Source: Adiantum capillus-veneris
Taxonomy: Eukaryota > Streptophyta > Polypodiopsida > Polypodiales > Pteridaceae
NCBI GenBank assembly: GCA_014529385.2
Contig: CM043962.1
Span: 44,085,598 to 44,149,597 of the forward strand
Length of the DNA stretch: 64,000 nucleotides
Direction: 5' to 3'
Below are positions 43,888 through 54,463 of the stretch, piece after piece (the first letter of the stretch is position 1; each line of letters opens with the position of its first letter). Below the pieces are notes generated by a model. That model was not told the origin of the DNA. It saw nothing but the letters and a program-made list of their open reading frames with translations, and ran no database searches. The position numbers and the translations under genes are program-made.

Positions 43888-44804
43888 TGTTGGGGGTCCA
43901 ATTGTTGCAATAGCTCCAATGACCAACAAAATTATCAATCCGGAGGGATGAGCTACCCGGCTAGGGCATGGAAACACTCACACGGTTAGTGAGCTAATCG
44001 TGGCAACACAAATGGTTAACTCTACGAGGTGAGCTTCTCGGCCTATGGAGGAGCAAAGCCACAATGAAGGGCAATCTCTACATCCACTTCTCTTCACCTC
44101 CAATCAACCCAATCACACACACTACGATTGCAAGATGCACACAACACTAATCCTATCATGCAACACACTAATTCAAGCACACACACATAGATCTATCGAG
44201 CATCACACTCCAATCAAACCTACATGCACACACAAGCAAAAGAGGGCAATCACACAAGATTAGAGAGGGATTAACCTCTAATTAGTTAAGATCTAGTTAA
44301 TCTAAGTATCATAGGCAATCATAAAAAGTAAGAGAGAGACATAGTGAGAGAAAATGAATCATTGATTAGTGTTAATCAAGTCTCATGAGCAAGGAGAAGC
44401 TCAAGGACTCCATAGCCACACACCTTAAGAGCTCTCACCAAAGAGTGCTCTCAACAAATGACTTGAGAACCCTAATCTCTTTTACACACTATCTTATATA
44501 CCTAGGGTGAAAATATGTAATGTCCGGGCACCCAAGGCCTTTAGGGCTCACCACTTACTGAATCTGCAACCTAGGCACAATAAGTGACCTATCCTTTACA
44601 ACTTGGAATCCCATTGAGCCCGTAACACATTAAATATTACAATGGCTTGAAATAATTCGGGAATTTACAATACGTGACCATTTTGGGAAAACGTGGAAAA
44701 TGTGTAATTCCAATCTTTACTACTTCTTGTATTCATCCTCGATGTGCATTTGTACGTCTTCGGTCTTTAGCAACTTCTGTTAACTGACGTTGACTCAGTT
44801 AACA
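43888..44804 (-). repeat. E1 3' LTR (917 bp)
   Basis: On the plus strand it begins TGTTGGGGGTCC and ends CAGTTAACA. A TATA-like TATATAAG on the minus strand lies at about 44,497-44,504. By eye it is about 95% identical to the other LTR, implying an insertion older than C1's. Confidence 0.9.
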
Positions 44805-44820
44805 TTCTCCCCTTCCTATT
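44805..44820 (-). other. E1 polypurine tract
   Basis: AATAGGAAGGGGAGAA on the minus strand, directly before the LTR start TGTTAACTGA. E2 has the matching tract at 25,998-26,010. Confidence 0.7.
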
Positions 44821-45254
44821 TTAGTGCCCGTCCTCGGGCACCGTTGAAAAGTGTCCGTGGAGGATGTGGAAAGTTTTTGATTGGTTGTTGATGGGCTGAT
44901 TGTCTCCATTGGTCGGTGAATTTGTTGATGAGGTTCACTTTGCTGCAGCATCTTCATTGGTCCAAAGTTGTTTCATGTGAGAGATGATGTTGCATTTGTC
45001 CGTTGTAATAGCATAATGATGAGACTGATGTTTATTTATGAAAAGTATGTATAAGGGAAGTAGAATGATGAGATCCTAAATTAGGGTCTAATACCTGGAT
45101 GACCAAAGGAAAAAAACCCAGCGGGAAAAAAGTGCCTTTGGGATATGCGCATTATTGGAGTACTTATTAGCATGGGAAATATTAATAAAGTACTAAATGG
45201 ATTATTCACTGATAGATATGGAATTAAAAAATGTGATATCCGTGGAAGTTTACT

Positions 45255-45940
45255 AGCCCGACGCCAATTTGCCAAGGTCATCACCAAGCGATGGGGAGCG
45301 TTGGGCAGTCACCAATCCTTCTATTCGCTCGGTGCTGACTCCACAGTTGCATGTATTGATTTTAACTCCAAAGTCAGTACCAAGTGATAGAGAACGTTGG
45401 GCAGTTTCCAAGCATCCTATTCGCCCCGTATTGACTCAACTATCGTATGTAATGACTTTAAGAGCAAGGTCAACACCAAGCAATAGGGAATGTTGGGCAG
45501 TCCCTAGGCCTCCTATTGGCCCAGTAGTTACTCAACTATGTTTTTGTAATCACATCACCATGGCCGTCTTCGTCGGTTACACCAAGGTCAGCATCAAGCA
45601 ATAGGGAGTGTTGGGCAATTCCCAAGCCTACTATTTGCCCAGGATTGACTTCACTAAATTTTGTCTTTCTGTTGTCGGTTATCACGCCCCAAGGTCTTTG
45701 ACGTCACATGTAATGGCTTTAACACCTAGGTCAACACCAAGCGATAGGGAGCGTTGGGTAGTCACCAAGACTCCTATTCGCCCAGTAGTGACTCCATTGA
45801 ATTTTATCTTACCATTGTCAGTTGTCGTGTCCCAAGGTCTTTGCTGGCGCTTATAACGGCTTTAACATGAAGGTAAACACCAAGCGATAGGGAGCGTTGG
45901 GCCATCTCCAAGCTTCCTATTCGCCCAGTAGTGACCCCAT
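45255..45940 (-). repeat. E1 3' minisatellite, six degenerate units of 96-143 bp
   Basis: The word CACCAAGCGATAGGGAGCGTTGGGCAGT recurs in variants at about 45,282, 45,378, 45,474, 45,592, 45,735 and 45,878 (spacings 96, 96, 118, 143, 143 bp), each followed by a CCTATTCGCCCAGTAGTGACTC-like word. The array lies between the coding region and the polypurine tract and is absent from E2. Confidence 0.85.
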
Positions 45941-46307
45941 TGCATGGCTTTGTTGGTTAGCATGACATTGGTTGTTGCTTGTTGTAGTCCACTCAAGGTG
46001 CATAGGGGGAAGCAAAAAGAGTGTCTAATGCATATGTCCAATGATGGGACATCCTATTTATGCATCCACAGAAATGCATGGAAGACAATATACTGTGCAA
46101 GCATGATTTTGAGGGGTAATTCAGAAAGACGGTGTAGCTGTAAAAGCATATGACATGGCTTTGCAAGTTGGCACCCCTTTAATTACTGTGCAATGTGCGT
46201 GAGTGTTGGACTCTACGACACTCCACCAATTGTAAGTTAATAGACTTCGACTCTTATGCTCATCTCATCCAGCATGAGCGACATGACTTTAGATATGCTC
46301 AACTCTT

Positions 46308-46312
46308 CCAGC
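46308..46312 (+). repeat. C1 target-site duplication, left copy
   Basis: CCAGC directly before the LTR; an identical CCAGC follows the other LTR at 51,861-51,865. Confidence 0.9.
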
Positions 46313-46503
46313 TGAAGGAGTACGAGCGGAAGTGCGACGCGAGAGAGAGTGCGAGAAGAAGAGCACGATGATATGGTGAGCTCGCTCTACTGTAATGTGT
46401 AGAGCATAGTGAGTTCTTATTAGGTTTTAACAAAAGATATGTGTACATACCTGGCGGCCCGCCCACTTACCTGGGCGACCACATTGGGCTTTATACCCCA
46501 ACA
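46313..46503 (-). repeat. C1 3' LTR (191 bp)
   Basis: On the plus strand TGAAGGAGTACG...CCCCAACA. On the minus strand TATAAAG lies only nine bases from the LTR start. The polypurine tract adjoins it at 46,504-46,517 (TTTAAGTGGGAGGT on the minus strand). Confidence 0.95.
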
Positions 46504-46517
46504 ACCTCCCACTTAAA
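46504..46517 (-). other. C1 polypurine tract
   Basis: TTTAAGTGGGAGGT on the minus strand, next to the LTR; C2 has the near-identical AAGTGGGAGGT before its own LTR. Confidence 0.8.
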
Positions 46518-46592
46518 GTCCAATGTGGTACTTTAAGTGTGAGAGAAGCTACTATACAAGCTAATATACAAGAGATGTAGAGAAGTGATGTA

Positions 46593-47471
46593 CTACCCTA
46601 CACCTAACTGCTTGCGAAAATGCGCAAAGCTCTCTGAGGGAAGTCCTTTTGTAAGTAGATTAGCAGGATTTTCTGTGGTGTGAACTTTTACAAGCTGAAG
46701 TTGCTTATCCTCGAGCATTTCCTTGATGAAATGATACTTCACATCCACATGCTTTGTCTTTGAGTGATAAACTGGATTGCGAGCCAATTGTATAGCACTT
46801 TGACTATCACAATATAACAGAGGCATCTCTTCTTTGATTCCCAAATCTGTTACTAGTCGATTAAGCCAAATTGATTCTTTGCATGCCTCTGATGATGCAA
46901 CATATTCAGCCTCTGTAGTAGACTGAGTAACACAATCTTGTAATCTAGAACGCCATGATACTGCTCCACTAGCCAATGTAAAGACATACCCTGACGTAGA
47001 CCTTCGGTTGTCTAAGTCACCTGCATAATCTGAGTCTGTAAAACCCTTTACACTTAGCTCCTGACTCCCATAGCATATACGCATACTCTTTGTAGCTTTC
47101 AGGTATCTCAATATTCCTTTCACTTCCTCCCAATGTTTCTTGCTTGGGTTTGACATGTATCGACTTACTACTCCCACTGCAAATGCAATGTCTAAGCGAG
47201 TAGAAATCATTGCATACATCAAACTACCCACTGCAGACGCATATGGAATCTTATCCATTTCAGCTTGTTCTTCCTCAGACACAGGACAATCTTGTTTGCT
47301 AAGTTTCACATATGGTGGCAATGGAACACTCAATGCCTTTCCCTTCTCCATATTGAAACGTTTCAAAACCTTGTCAATATACTCTGTTTGAGATAACCAA
47401 ATCAACTTCTTTGATCTGTCTCTCTCAATGCGCATACCAAGTATATGACTTGCCTCACCCATGTCTTTCAT
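46593..47471 (-). pseudogene. C1 RNase H and RT C-terminal part
   Basis: A 292-codon open frame: MKDMGEASHILGMRIERDRS is the RT-RNase-H connection, LSQTEYIDKVLKRFNMEKGK and VGSLMYAMISTRLDIAFAVG follow, then the RNase H with GFTDSDYAGDLDNRRSTSGY (first Asp), TQSTTEAEYVASSEACKESI (Glu) and LLYCDSQSAIQLARNPVYHS (third site), and TENPANLLTKGLPSESF near the end. All catalytic acids are present. It belongs to the same polyprotein as the RT frame upstream (47,468-48,472), from which a one-base loss in an A run near 47,480 separates it. RNase H removes the RNA strand during reverse transcription. Confidence 0.9.
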
Positions 47472-48472
47472 GTCAAAGATTTTGCCATCTTTGACTTCAA
47501 AGCTGAAATTTCTTCCAAGTGCTTGCCAGCAATCAACATGTCATCCACATACAAAATAAGGATCAGCCAACTGCCATCCTTAGCCTTCTTTGTATATAGA
47601 CAGTGATCGAACTCAGTACGTTTGTAGCCTTGAGAAAGCATAAACTTGTGGAATTTATGGTACCATGCCCTCGGTGATTGTTTTAAGCCATAAAGACTCT
47701 TTAACAACTGGCATACCCAATCTTCCTTGCCTTTCTCAACAAACCCTTCTGGTTGCTGCATGTAAATTTCCACATCTAAATCACCATGCAAGAACGCTGT
47801 CTTGACATCCATTTGGTGCAACACCAAATCTAATATGGCAACCAATGCAAGAAAGCATCTCAATGTAGTCATTTTGACCACCGGAGAGAAGACTTCATCA
47901 AAGTCAATGCCTTGTTCTTGCTTAAAGCCCTTGGCAACAAGCCTTGCTTTGTACTTTGGCTGACTATCATGAGCAGTGATCTTATACCGATAAACCCATT
48001 TACAGGGTAGAGCCTTTTTGCCCCATGGTAATTGAACTAGCTTCCATGTCTGGTTTTTATGCAGAGCTGTCATCTCCGACTGCATGGCCAATTGCCAATT
48101 CCCGGAGTCCTTCATTTGCACTGCTTCCTTGTAACATGAAGGCTCATTGCAATCAGTCAACATGACATAGTTCATAGATGGAACAAACCTATCAAGAGGT
48201 CGCGTGACACGTCCAGATCTATGCACAATAGGTGGCTCAGGCTCAGGCACAACCTGTGGTTCCAATCTATCCTGTCCTTGCTCCTCTTGAACCCTGACAT
48301 TTTGTCTTGCACGTGCAGGTCCATCTTCTTGGAAGACAACTCTTCTAATCTCCTCAACTTTCTCTGGTTTAGAATGATATTTGGCTTCATTAAAGTGAAC
48401 ATCATTGCTGCGGATAACCTTTCTGGATTCGGGATCCCAAAGTCTGTACCCCATCTCACCCATAATTACCAT
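47468..48472 (-). pseudogene. C1 reverse transcriptase
   Basis: A 334-codon open frame. It starts in the integrase-RT linker (GYRLWDPESRKVIRSNDVHF; VHRSGRVTRPLDRFVPS), then the RVT_2 domain: NQTWKLVQLPWGKKALPCKW, KARLVAKGFKQEQGIDFDEV, HQMDVKTAFLHGDLDVEIYM (first Asp), LLKSLYGLKQSPRAWY and LILILYVDDMLIAG (Y-V-D-D box). All active-site residues are kept. Its ends are set by two frameshifts, one at about 48,470 against integrase and one at about 47,480 against RNase H. Confidence 0.93.
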
Positions 48473-48980
48473 AGCCTAGAAAGATGCACTTTCTACTCTT
48501 TGGCTCAAGTTTGTTCCTAAATTCCTTTGCAACGTGAGTATATGCCTCACAGCCAAAGACTCTGAGATGCTTGTATGAGGGCACCTTGCCTGACCATACC
48601 ATCTCTGGCACTGAATCCTTCTGCAAAACCTTGCTAGGAGATCTATTTACAAGATGAACAGCTGTTGATACAGCTTCAGCCCAAAACCCATTTGGCAGCT
48701 GTGCATTAGACAACATACTTCTGACCTTCTCTTGTATGGTCCTATTCATCCTCTCAGCAACACCATTTTGAGGAGGATTGTAAGGAGCAGTAAGTTCACG
48801 TTTTATACCTTTTGACTCACAAAAGTCCTGAAAGGCCTTTGAAACATACTCTCCACCATTGTCAGTGCGTAAGCATTTAAGCTTCTTGCCACTCTGATTC
48901 TCCACAAGTGTCACAAACGTTTTGAAAACACTAAACGCTTCATCCTTGTGCTTGAGAAAGTAAACCCATACTTTCCTCGA
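48456..48980 (-). pseudogene. C1 integrase core, C-terminal part
   Basis: Continues the frame of the upstream ORF after an in-frame TAG (48,981-48,983). It reads SRKVWVYFLKHKDEAFSVF, CLRTDNGGEYVSKAFQDFCE (second catalytic Asp), APYNPPQNGVAERMNRTIQE (Glu) and HLRVFGCEAYTHVAKEF to IFLGYG, where a frameshift ends it. The first Asp is in LVHSDLCGPMPNLSLGG, encoded before the TAG. The TAG replaces a Tyr codon position that is conserved in Copia integrases (I-D-D-Y/S-T/S-R). Confidence 0.92.
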
Positions 48981-50573
48981 CTAATCATCTATAAATGTCA
49001 TAAAGTAAGAAGCTCCCCCTAGAGATAGGTTAGGCATAGGTCCACACAAATCACTATGAACAAGTGCCAACTGTGTATCTCTTCTACTGCTTCTATGCTT
49101 ATGTGGCTGCTGTGTTTGCTTACCATACAGACAATGTTCACATAATTCAAAATCATTAAATGAAAAGCCAAGCAAATAACCAGAACGAGACAAGATTTCC
49201 ATTCCCTTCTTGGACATATGTCCTAACCGGCTATGCCACAAAGAAACGTTCGGCTGCTCGGTTACATTGATTACATTTTTAGAGACATTTGATACATAAA
49301 TCATGTAAAGTTCTCCAGACTTTACTCCATGTGCTACTGTCATAGAACCCTTGGATATCTTCCACATGTTCTGTCTAAAAGTGGTGACGTAGCCAGCATC
49401 ATGAAGTAAACCTGTGCTGATCAAGCTCTTTGTAATTGCGGGAACATGTCTCACATTCTTCAGCGTGAAAGAAGAGCCATTCTGAAACTTCAATTGAACA
49501 TCTCCAACACCTAAGATCTCACATGTCTGCCCATTGCCTAGCCGAACATGATCTTTAGTGGTCACATAAGAGATAAACCACTCCTTGTTTGGAGACACAT
49601 GAAGCGATGCCCCTGAGTCTATAATCCAGTCACTCAGTGCATTTCCATCAGATGCTGTAAGAAGAGCTGAGTCCATTGTATTCTTCAAGAAGTAGATGTC
49701 TCCTGACACTAGACTGTCATCCTCTGCAACAGTGTTTGTCACATTTATTTCTTGAATCTTCACTGAGGACTTGTTCTTCTCACTATGGTCTTCAGCTTTC
49801 TCTTTGCCTTTTTTTGCTTTCCATTCTCTGCAGTCTCTTTTCATGTGACCCTTCTTGCCACAATGGTAGCATTCTATGTCACTCTTGCCTTTAGCACTGC
49901 GGGACTTGCTACGAGACTGCTTCCTCTTTCCACCTTTGTACTTTTCTTTGGTCCTTCCCCTGACAACTAAGGCTGTTCCTTTGCCTTTGTCCATTGTTTT
50001 TCTATTGGTTTCTTCAGTAAGCAGACTTCCTTCTACACCTGCTATGTTCAAACCATCTGGAGGTGCAGAATTACTCAAAGCCTTGCGAAAAGTGTCCCAA
50101 CTTTCCGGCAATGTGATCAACAGGGACATAGCTCTAACAGGTTCATCAAACTTGACACCTTGAGCCGACAACTGACTATAGATTGTGTTGAATTCATTTA
50201 GATGATTCGACATAGGTGTCCCTTCTTTCATCTTCAAGTCAACAAGCTTCTTAAGCCAGTATACCTGTGAAGATGCACTCTGCTTCTCATAAAGATCACT
50301 CAGCTTTAACCATGCTTGATAAGCCGACATCTCGTCTGCTACATTGAAGTAAACGCTTTCTGCCAAAGTCAGCATAATGGTAGAAAGTGCCAATTCATCC
50401 ATTTCGCTCCATTCATCTTCGTCCATATCTTCTGGTTTTATCCCCTTGAGCTTTATAGGTTTTATCTGCTTCTTTTGTACCAACACGTGCCAAATCTGCT
50501 TCTTCCACAATGGGAAATTGGTTCCATCCAGCTTCTTGATATTGTAAAGAGCAGTGTCCTGTGATCCAGCCAT
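48981..50573 (-). pseudogene. C1 Gag, protease and integrase N-terminus
   Basis: A 530-codon frame from ATG 50,573. Residues 1-190 are Copia Gag (LDGTNFPLWKKQIWHVL; LTLAESVYFNVADEMSAYQA; MSNHLNEFNTIYSQLSAQGV), 205-235 a basic Lys/Arg/Ser segment, 235-248 the zinc knuckle CYHCGKKGHMKRDC, about 315-400 the protease with IIDSGASLHVS (catalytic Asp 319), and 447-481 the integrase zinc site (H447, H452, C478, C481). It ends at a TAG directly after FIDD. The start is chosen because the first ATG precedes the conserved Gag start and follows an untranslated leader. Everything needed for Gag and protease activity is visible. Confidence 0.93.
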
Positions 50574-51654
50574 AGCTACGCTTCACAGTAGTTTACTTTC
50601 CTGGGAAAAATTCGGCAGAGTTTCCCTTGTAAACTGACCTCTGAACCAATATCAACCTGTCAAATGAACCAAGAAAGCTTCAAATTCTGCAGAAATTTTG
50701 GCAGAGTCTCCTTGTAAAATGGCTCTGGTGTACTGAAAACAAACCAAAAAACAACTCAAAAAACCACTGTCTCTCTAACACTGTAAGCTGTGGGTAAACC
50801 TGTCCTGCACCTGTACTGTCTCTGACTGTCCTGTAACTATCCTGTAAGCATAGACTGCGACAATGCCTCAAGCAGTAAATCAAAGATGCAATCCCGACTG
50901 TCTAACTCACAATCAATACATCCTAGCTGCCTATCTAAGGGTGCTCGAGGGATCGCTCCAAGACCTGTATCACCGAAAGGATCTCAACATTTGAGAATCC
51001 CCCAGCTGAATAAAACCTCACTCGACCCTCAACAAAGGCTGTAGTAAATCTGACAGTACATAGACTTCCCACAAAGTCATACATCCACAAATTTCCCACT
51101 ATATGCTGTAACCGCTGCGGCGGTTGTTTGCTGCGTGACTCACAGCCAACAAACCCTCAACAGACATACATCATCTCTGACAATACATCCCATGTGGAAG
51201 TACCAGCAATGTCAGGATGAAATCTGGAATATCAAGCAGCAAACACAAGCTACCTGATGAACTAGTGGATGTCGCCTACAGTCTGTGTGTAGATGCGCAC
51301 GTGTCGTATGTGACACGCCTCCAAGAACTGTGAGCCGTCCTTCGATGTGTAGATAGCCACAAATCAACACTCTAGGAGTGTCGATATCCTCAGCACCTGC
51401 AGTCGTAGGCCAAAAACCCCAAATTTGCAGAGTCGGATCTGCACCCACTGAGACCACGTAGTCGAAAATGGCCTGCGCAGAACTTTGTCGAAGCCGAACG
51501 GTGACCGAGATGACCTCAGAATGAAATTCTGAGAACGCCAAGCCCTTTGGGTTGGCCCACAGGATTTGGGGCCGTGTCTTCGCCTGTCGAACTTCACTCC
51601 AATATGAGCTGGTGACTCTAGCCTCCTGCAGTGCTGCCCCGAGCCTCGATTTGA
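50574..51654 (-). other. C1 untranslated leader
   Basis: About 1.08 kb between PBS and the Gag ATG. The short frames in it (50,680-50,883; 51,212-51,693) have no family features. Three near-repeats of a TTGGCAGAGTTTCC...TTGTAAA word lie at 50,610-50,715. Confidence 0.6.
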
Positions 51655-51666
51655 GCTCTGATACCA
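51655..51666 (-). promoter_or_regulatory. C1 primer-binding site, initiator-Met tRNA
   Basis: TGGTATCAGAGC on the minus strand, two bases after the LTR end CTTCA. Confidence 0.9.
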
Positions 51667-51668
51667 GT

Positions 51669-51860
51669 TGAAGGAGTACGAGCGGAAGTGCAACGCGATA
51701 GAGAGTGTGAGAAGAAGAGCACGATGATATGGTGAACTCGCTCTACTGTAATGTGTAGAGCATAGTGAGTTCTTATTAGGTTTTCACAAAAGAATATGTG
51801 TACATACCTGGCGGCCCGCCCACTTACCTGGGCGACCACATTGGGCTTTATACCCCAACA
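51669..51860 (-). repeat. C1 5' LTR (192 bp)
   Basis: About 97% identical to the 3' LTR. Ends TACCCCAACA on the plus strand, followed by CCAGC (51,861-51,865). Confidence 0.95.
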
Positions 51861-52014
51861 CCAGCTTTGAGTGTAATCCTAATAACTACGACTCTTAGCA
51901 CAGAGCCTAATATGACTTGAAGCTTTGGGACTAATACTTTGCTCATTTTATGGCTTAGGAGCCCGACTCTGACTATGCCAAAGAGTGTTTTTTGCACCCT
52001 GGCTACTTGACTTT

Positions 52015-53116
52015 TTACAATCTTGTGCTTACTACAAACATTTCTTCAGGTAGAAGTAAGCTTGAATCCTCAAAAAGAGGATTAGTGAAGGACCAAGCTG
52101 GCATTGAAGGTTTCTTTTGCAATACTTGTTTTTTCATCCTTGAATCTGCATTCTCGTTGATTGGGTTGTTCTTCTTTGACTGTGAAGACTGATGTTGTTG
52201 TAGGCCTTTGTTGATCGTTGACATTTGACTTTTGACTAGGAGCATTGGAAGACTTAGGAATCCAAATCTATTGATGACCTTGGTATCTCCTTTATTGACC
52301 TTGCTTAGCTTTAGGTCTTGTTGAGCTCTTGAGATCTTCATGCAGGTATGGTGTAGTTGCAGCTAGCTTTTGGTTGACTGGTAGACAAATCTTTGTATAC
52401 CCTGTGTAAAATCCTTGTCCAAGAGGAAAATTCTTTGAGATCCTTCTTTGTTCTATATACTCTTGAGAGTTGTGGTAGACTTTAGCATCTTTCAATGTTG
52501 TTCTACTACATACTTGCTTCTTAGGTATCATAGGATATTGTTGAAGTTGATACCTTGTGGGCCTTCTTTCATGGGGGGTGGGTCTTGACATTACTTCATA
52601 TGCTCTAACCTGCGGTTTTGGAACCCATATCTGTCTATTACCTCCATAGTACTCTTGTTCTTTTAAGCTCCATTGTGATGCTATCCATCCCATGTGTTTT
52701 TCTTTCTGTGTTGATTTCTTGTCTTTAATCCAAACCGGATCATTGACTTTGACTAGATTGCTATGAACAAAGACTTGCTTGACTTTCCTTTGCTTTCTTG
52801 AGTACTTTGGCTGAAACATCTTTGCTTTTCTGGGTGTCTCTTAGAGGTCTCAATTGAGTCAGCAATTGTCTTTAAGTTTTGAAATCCTGACTTGCTTGAA
52901 GAAGCTAATCCATGAGGGTTCTTTGACATAGAGGCATATGCTATGACACCTTCTTTGCTAATCGGTGGAGGATCCACTTTAGCTTTACCTTTGTCTGCAA
53001 GATTTGCCTTCAATTCTTGTGACTTCTGCAACTCTGAATCTAGAATTAACGGTACCTGTAATTGCTGTTGGCTACCTCTTGAAAAAGAGAGTATTAGCAT
53101 TGTATCTTCTTTGTAG
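52015..53116 (-). pseudogene. E1 polyprotein, C-terminal part
   Basis: Three minus-strand frames (52,753-53,100; 52,292-52,819; 52,015-52,341) read in order: a hydrophobic start MLILSFSRGSQQQLQVPLIL, a Lys/Ser/Pro-rich linker with KGKAKVDPPPISKEG, then VWIKDKKSTQKEKHMGWIAS, IWVPKPQVRAYEVMSRPTPH and a basic, Gln-rich end. The V-W-[IV]-x-[KD] words are repeated and have relatives in E2 and at 24.1-24.3 kb. No known domain is recognised; RT motifs are absent. A one-base deletion at about 53,117 separates it from the segment upstream. Confidence 0.45.
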
Positions 53117-53849
53117 GCCTTGTGTTGGTCTAACCATGATGTCCAAGGATGACATCTGCAAGCATGTCCTTTGAAGACTTTACCTGAAACTTTACCTGGT
53201 CTTCATGATTTTGGATGCTAAGGGTAGCAACCATTTCTTCTTGACATGTAGCCTTACCCATGATTTCTCTATTATCTGGCTTGCTCTGAGTAATCTCTAG
53301 AATGCTTTGAATATTATCTGCAATCATATTGCACTTTGCTTCTTTATCCAGTAGAGCATTGCATCTGACACTTGCTCCTTTTGTACTACTGAGAACTACA
53401 ACTATTCTCATTGTTGGTTCTATTGAAGATATCTGTCCTGCTTTTGCCATGGTCTCATCTTGATCTAACTGTGTCTCTATGAAGGGCAGCTTGAGACTTT
53501 GTTTTCCAACCTGACTTACATCAATTGATTTAACTGGCAATGTATGGATCTTTGGACTTCCTATTGCTTCTTGGTTGTCTGTAACCTTGTTCTTCTTTAC
53601 TTCTGGTTTTGATGGCAATCTCTGCTCAATAGCTTTTGTGGTTGATCTTTGTTCTGTTTGATTTGCACTTGCTATTGCGTGATTTGCTTTAAGCTTTTCT
53701 GAAGTTTTGCTCAATGGAGATGAATCATTTTCAATAAGATATGCTTTGATATAAGTCTCCATTTTAACTATGGTTGAGGACTTTGTGCTGTCGTCCACGG
53801 GTGACCAGTCTTGGTCTTCATTCTTTATTTTTTGTGATAACTCCATCAT
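53117..53849 (-). pseudogene. E1 retropepsin-like segment 2
   Basis: The frame (53,849-53,130) has a polar first half, then IVVVLSSTKGASVRCNALLD and KEAKCNMIADNIQSILEI, MVATLSIQNHEDQVKFQV and finally DMLADVILGH. The order, a strand ending in L-L-D, a helix-like region, two strands and a final D-V-I-L-G-H, fits a retroviral-type aspartic protease. The catalytic D-[TS]-G-A is D-K-E-A here and D-Q-E-T in E2. A one-base deletion after the I-L-G-H codons causes a stop, where E2 keeps the family's W-L-D. It may be a dead protease or a domain kept for a structural role. Confidence 0.5.
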
Positions 53850-53879
53850 GTTTGAATTATGTATCTATGACATCTTCTA

Positions 53880-54362
53880 GGCCATTGGCATTCCTAACAT
53901 GATGTCTTCTGGCATATCTTTTGCTGTGATCACATAGAATTGAGCTGTGATTATTTGTAAACTTACTTCAATGGTGGTGGAGATGATTCCCTATCATTTT
54001 GCTCATTTGTCTCCAGATATGCTCACAATTTCAGGAGCATCTTCCAGTTGTGGTTGGCCACATCTTTTCCAAGTGCAAAAAGACATGAGGTTCTTGTCTA
54101 ACTGAAAATCTAGCTTTACTTCTCTTGACAGCTTTTTTTCGTGTTCACCAATGATGTTGCACTTGATCTTCTCAGGATTTGTATCCAAATTGACTACTTT
54201 TGCTGTGACAGTGTCATTTACTTGAGCTTTATCTGCATTTTCTTTTCTATGACCACCCGCTTCAATCGATGTGGACTCCATTGGTTGTAATATTGCACTT
54301 TTTTGCAATTGTTGACCATTGTCCACCTGCATCTGAGTAACTCTTGATCTTAGAAGATCCAT
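53880..54362 (-). pseudogene. E1 retropepsin-like segment 1
   Basis: The open frame 54,362-54,003 reads MDLLRSRVTQMQVDNGQQLQ, then PEKIKCNIIGEHEKKLSREV, KLDFQLDKNLMSFCTW and GQPQLEDAPEIVSISGDK. After a stop it continues IISTTIEVSLQITTAQFYVI and AKDMPEDIMLGMPMA (to 53,887). The last two blocks resemble the C-terminal half of a Gypsy protease (flap strand, F-Y-V, D-I-x-L-G-M-P). No D-[TS]-G is seen before it. E2 keeps the same blocks, so the arrangement of two protease-like segments is a family trait. Confidence 0.45.
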
Positions 54363-54463
54363 TGTACTTTCTGGTAGAATCTGTCTCTTCGGAGGAGATT
54401 TTGCTGGTGCCTTTGTGTAGCGTTTTGGACTTTAGATTTTATTGACTTTGACTTTTCTATCAC

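Larger units (their letters stand above)
46313..51860 (-). mobile_element. C1: complete Ty1/Copia retrotransposon inserted in E1
   Basis: A 5548-bp element with 191- and 192-bp LTRs (TGTTGGGG...CCTTCA on the minus strand) that differ by five substitutions and one indel, an exact initiator-Met PBS, a polypurine tract and a perfect CCAGC target duplication. It encodes Gag, protease, integrase, RT and RNase H in Copia order. One stop and two single-base frameshifts interrupt the polyprotein, so this copy is not autonomous. The matching E2 sequence at about 26,830 is the empty site. It is the youngest insertion in the stack by nesting. Confidence 0.95.

Noticed and set aside
48221-50564. Several plus-strand frames of 60-99 codons opposite C1
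   Set aside because: They are antisense shadows of the C1 Gag-Pol frames, which carry all recognisable motifs.
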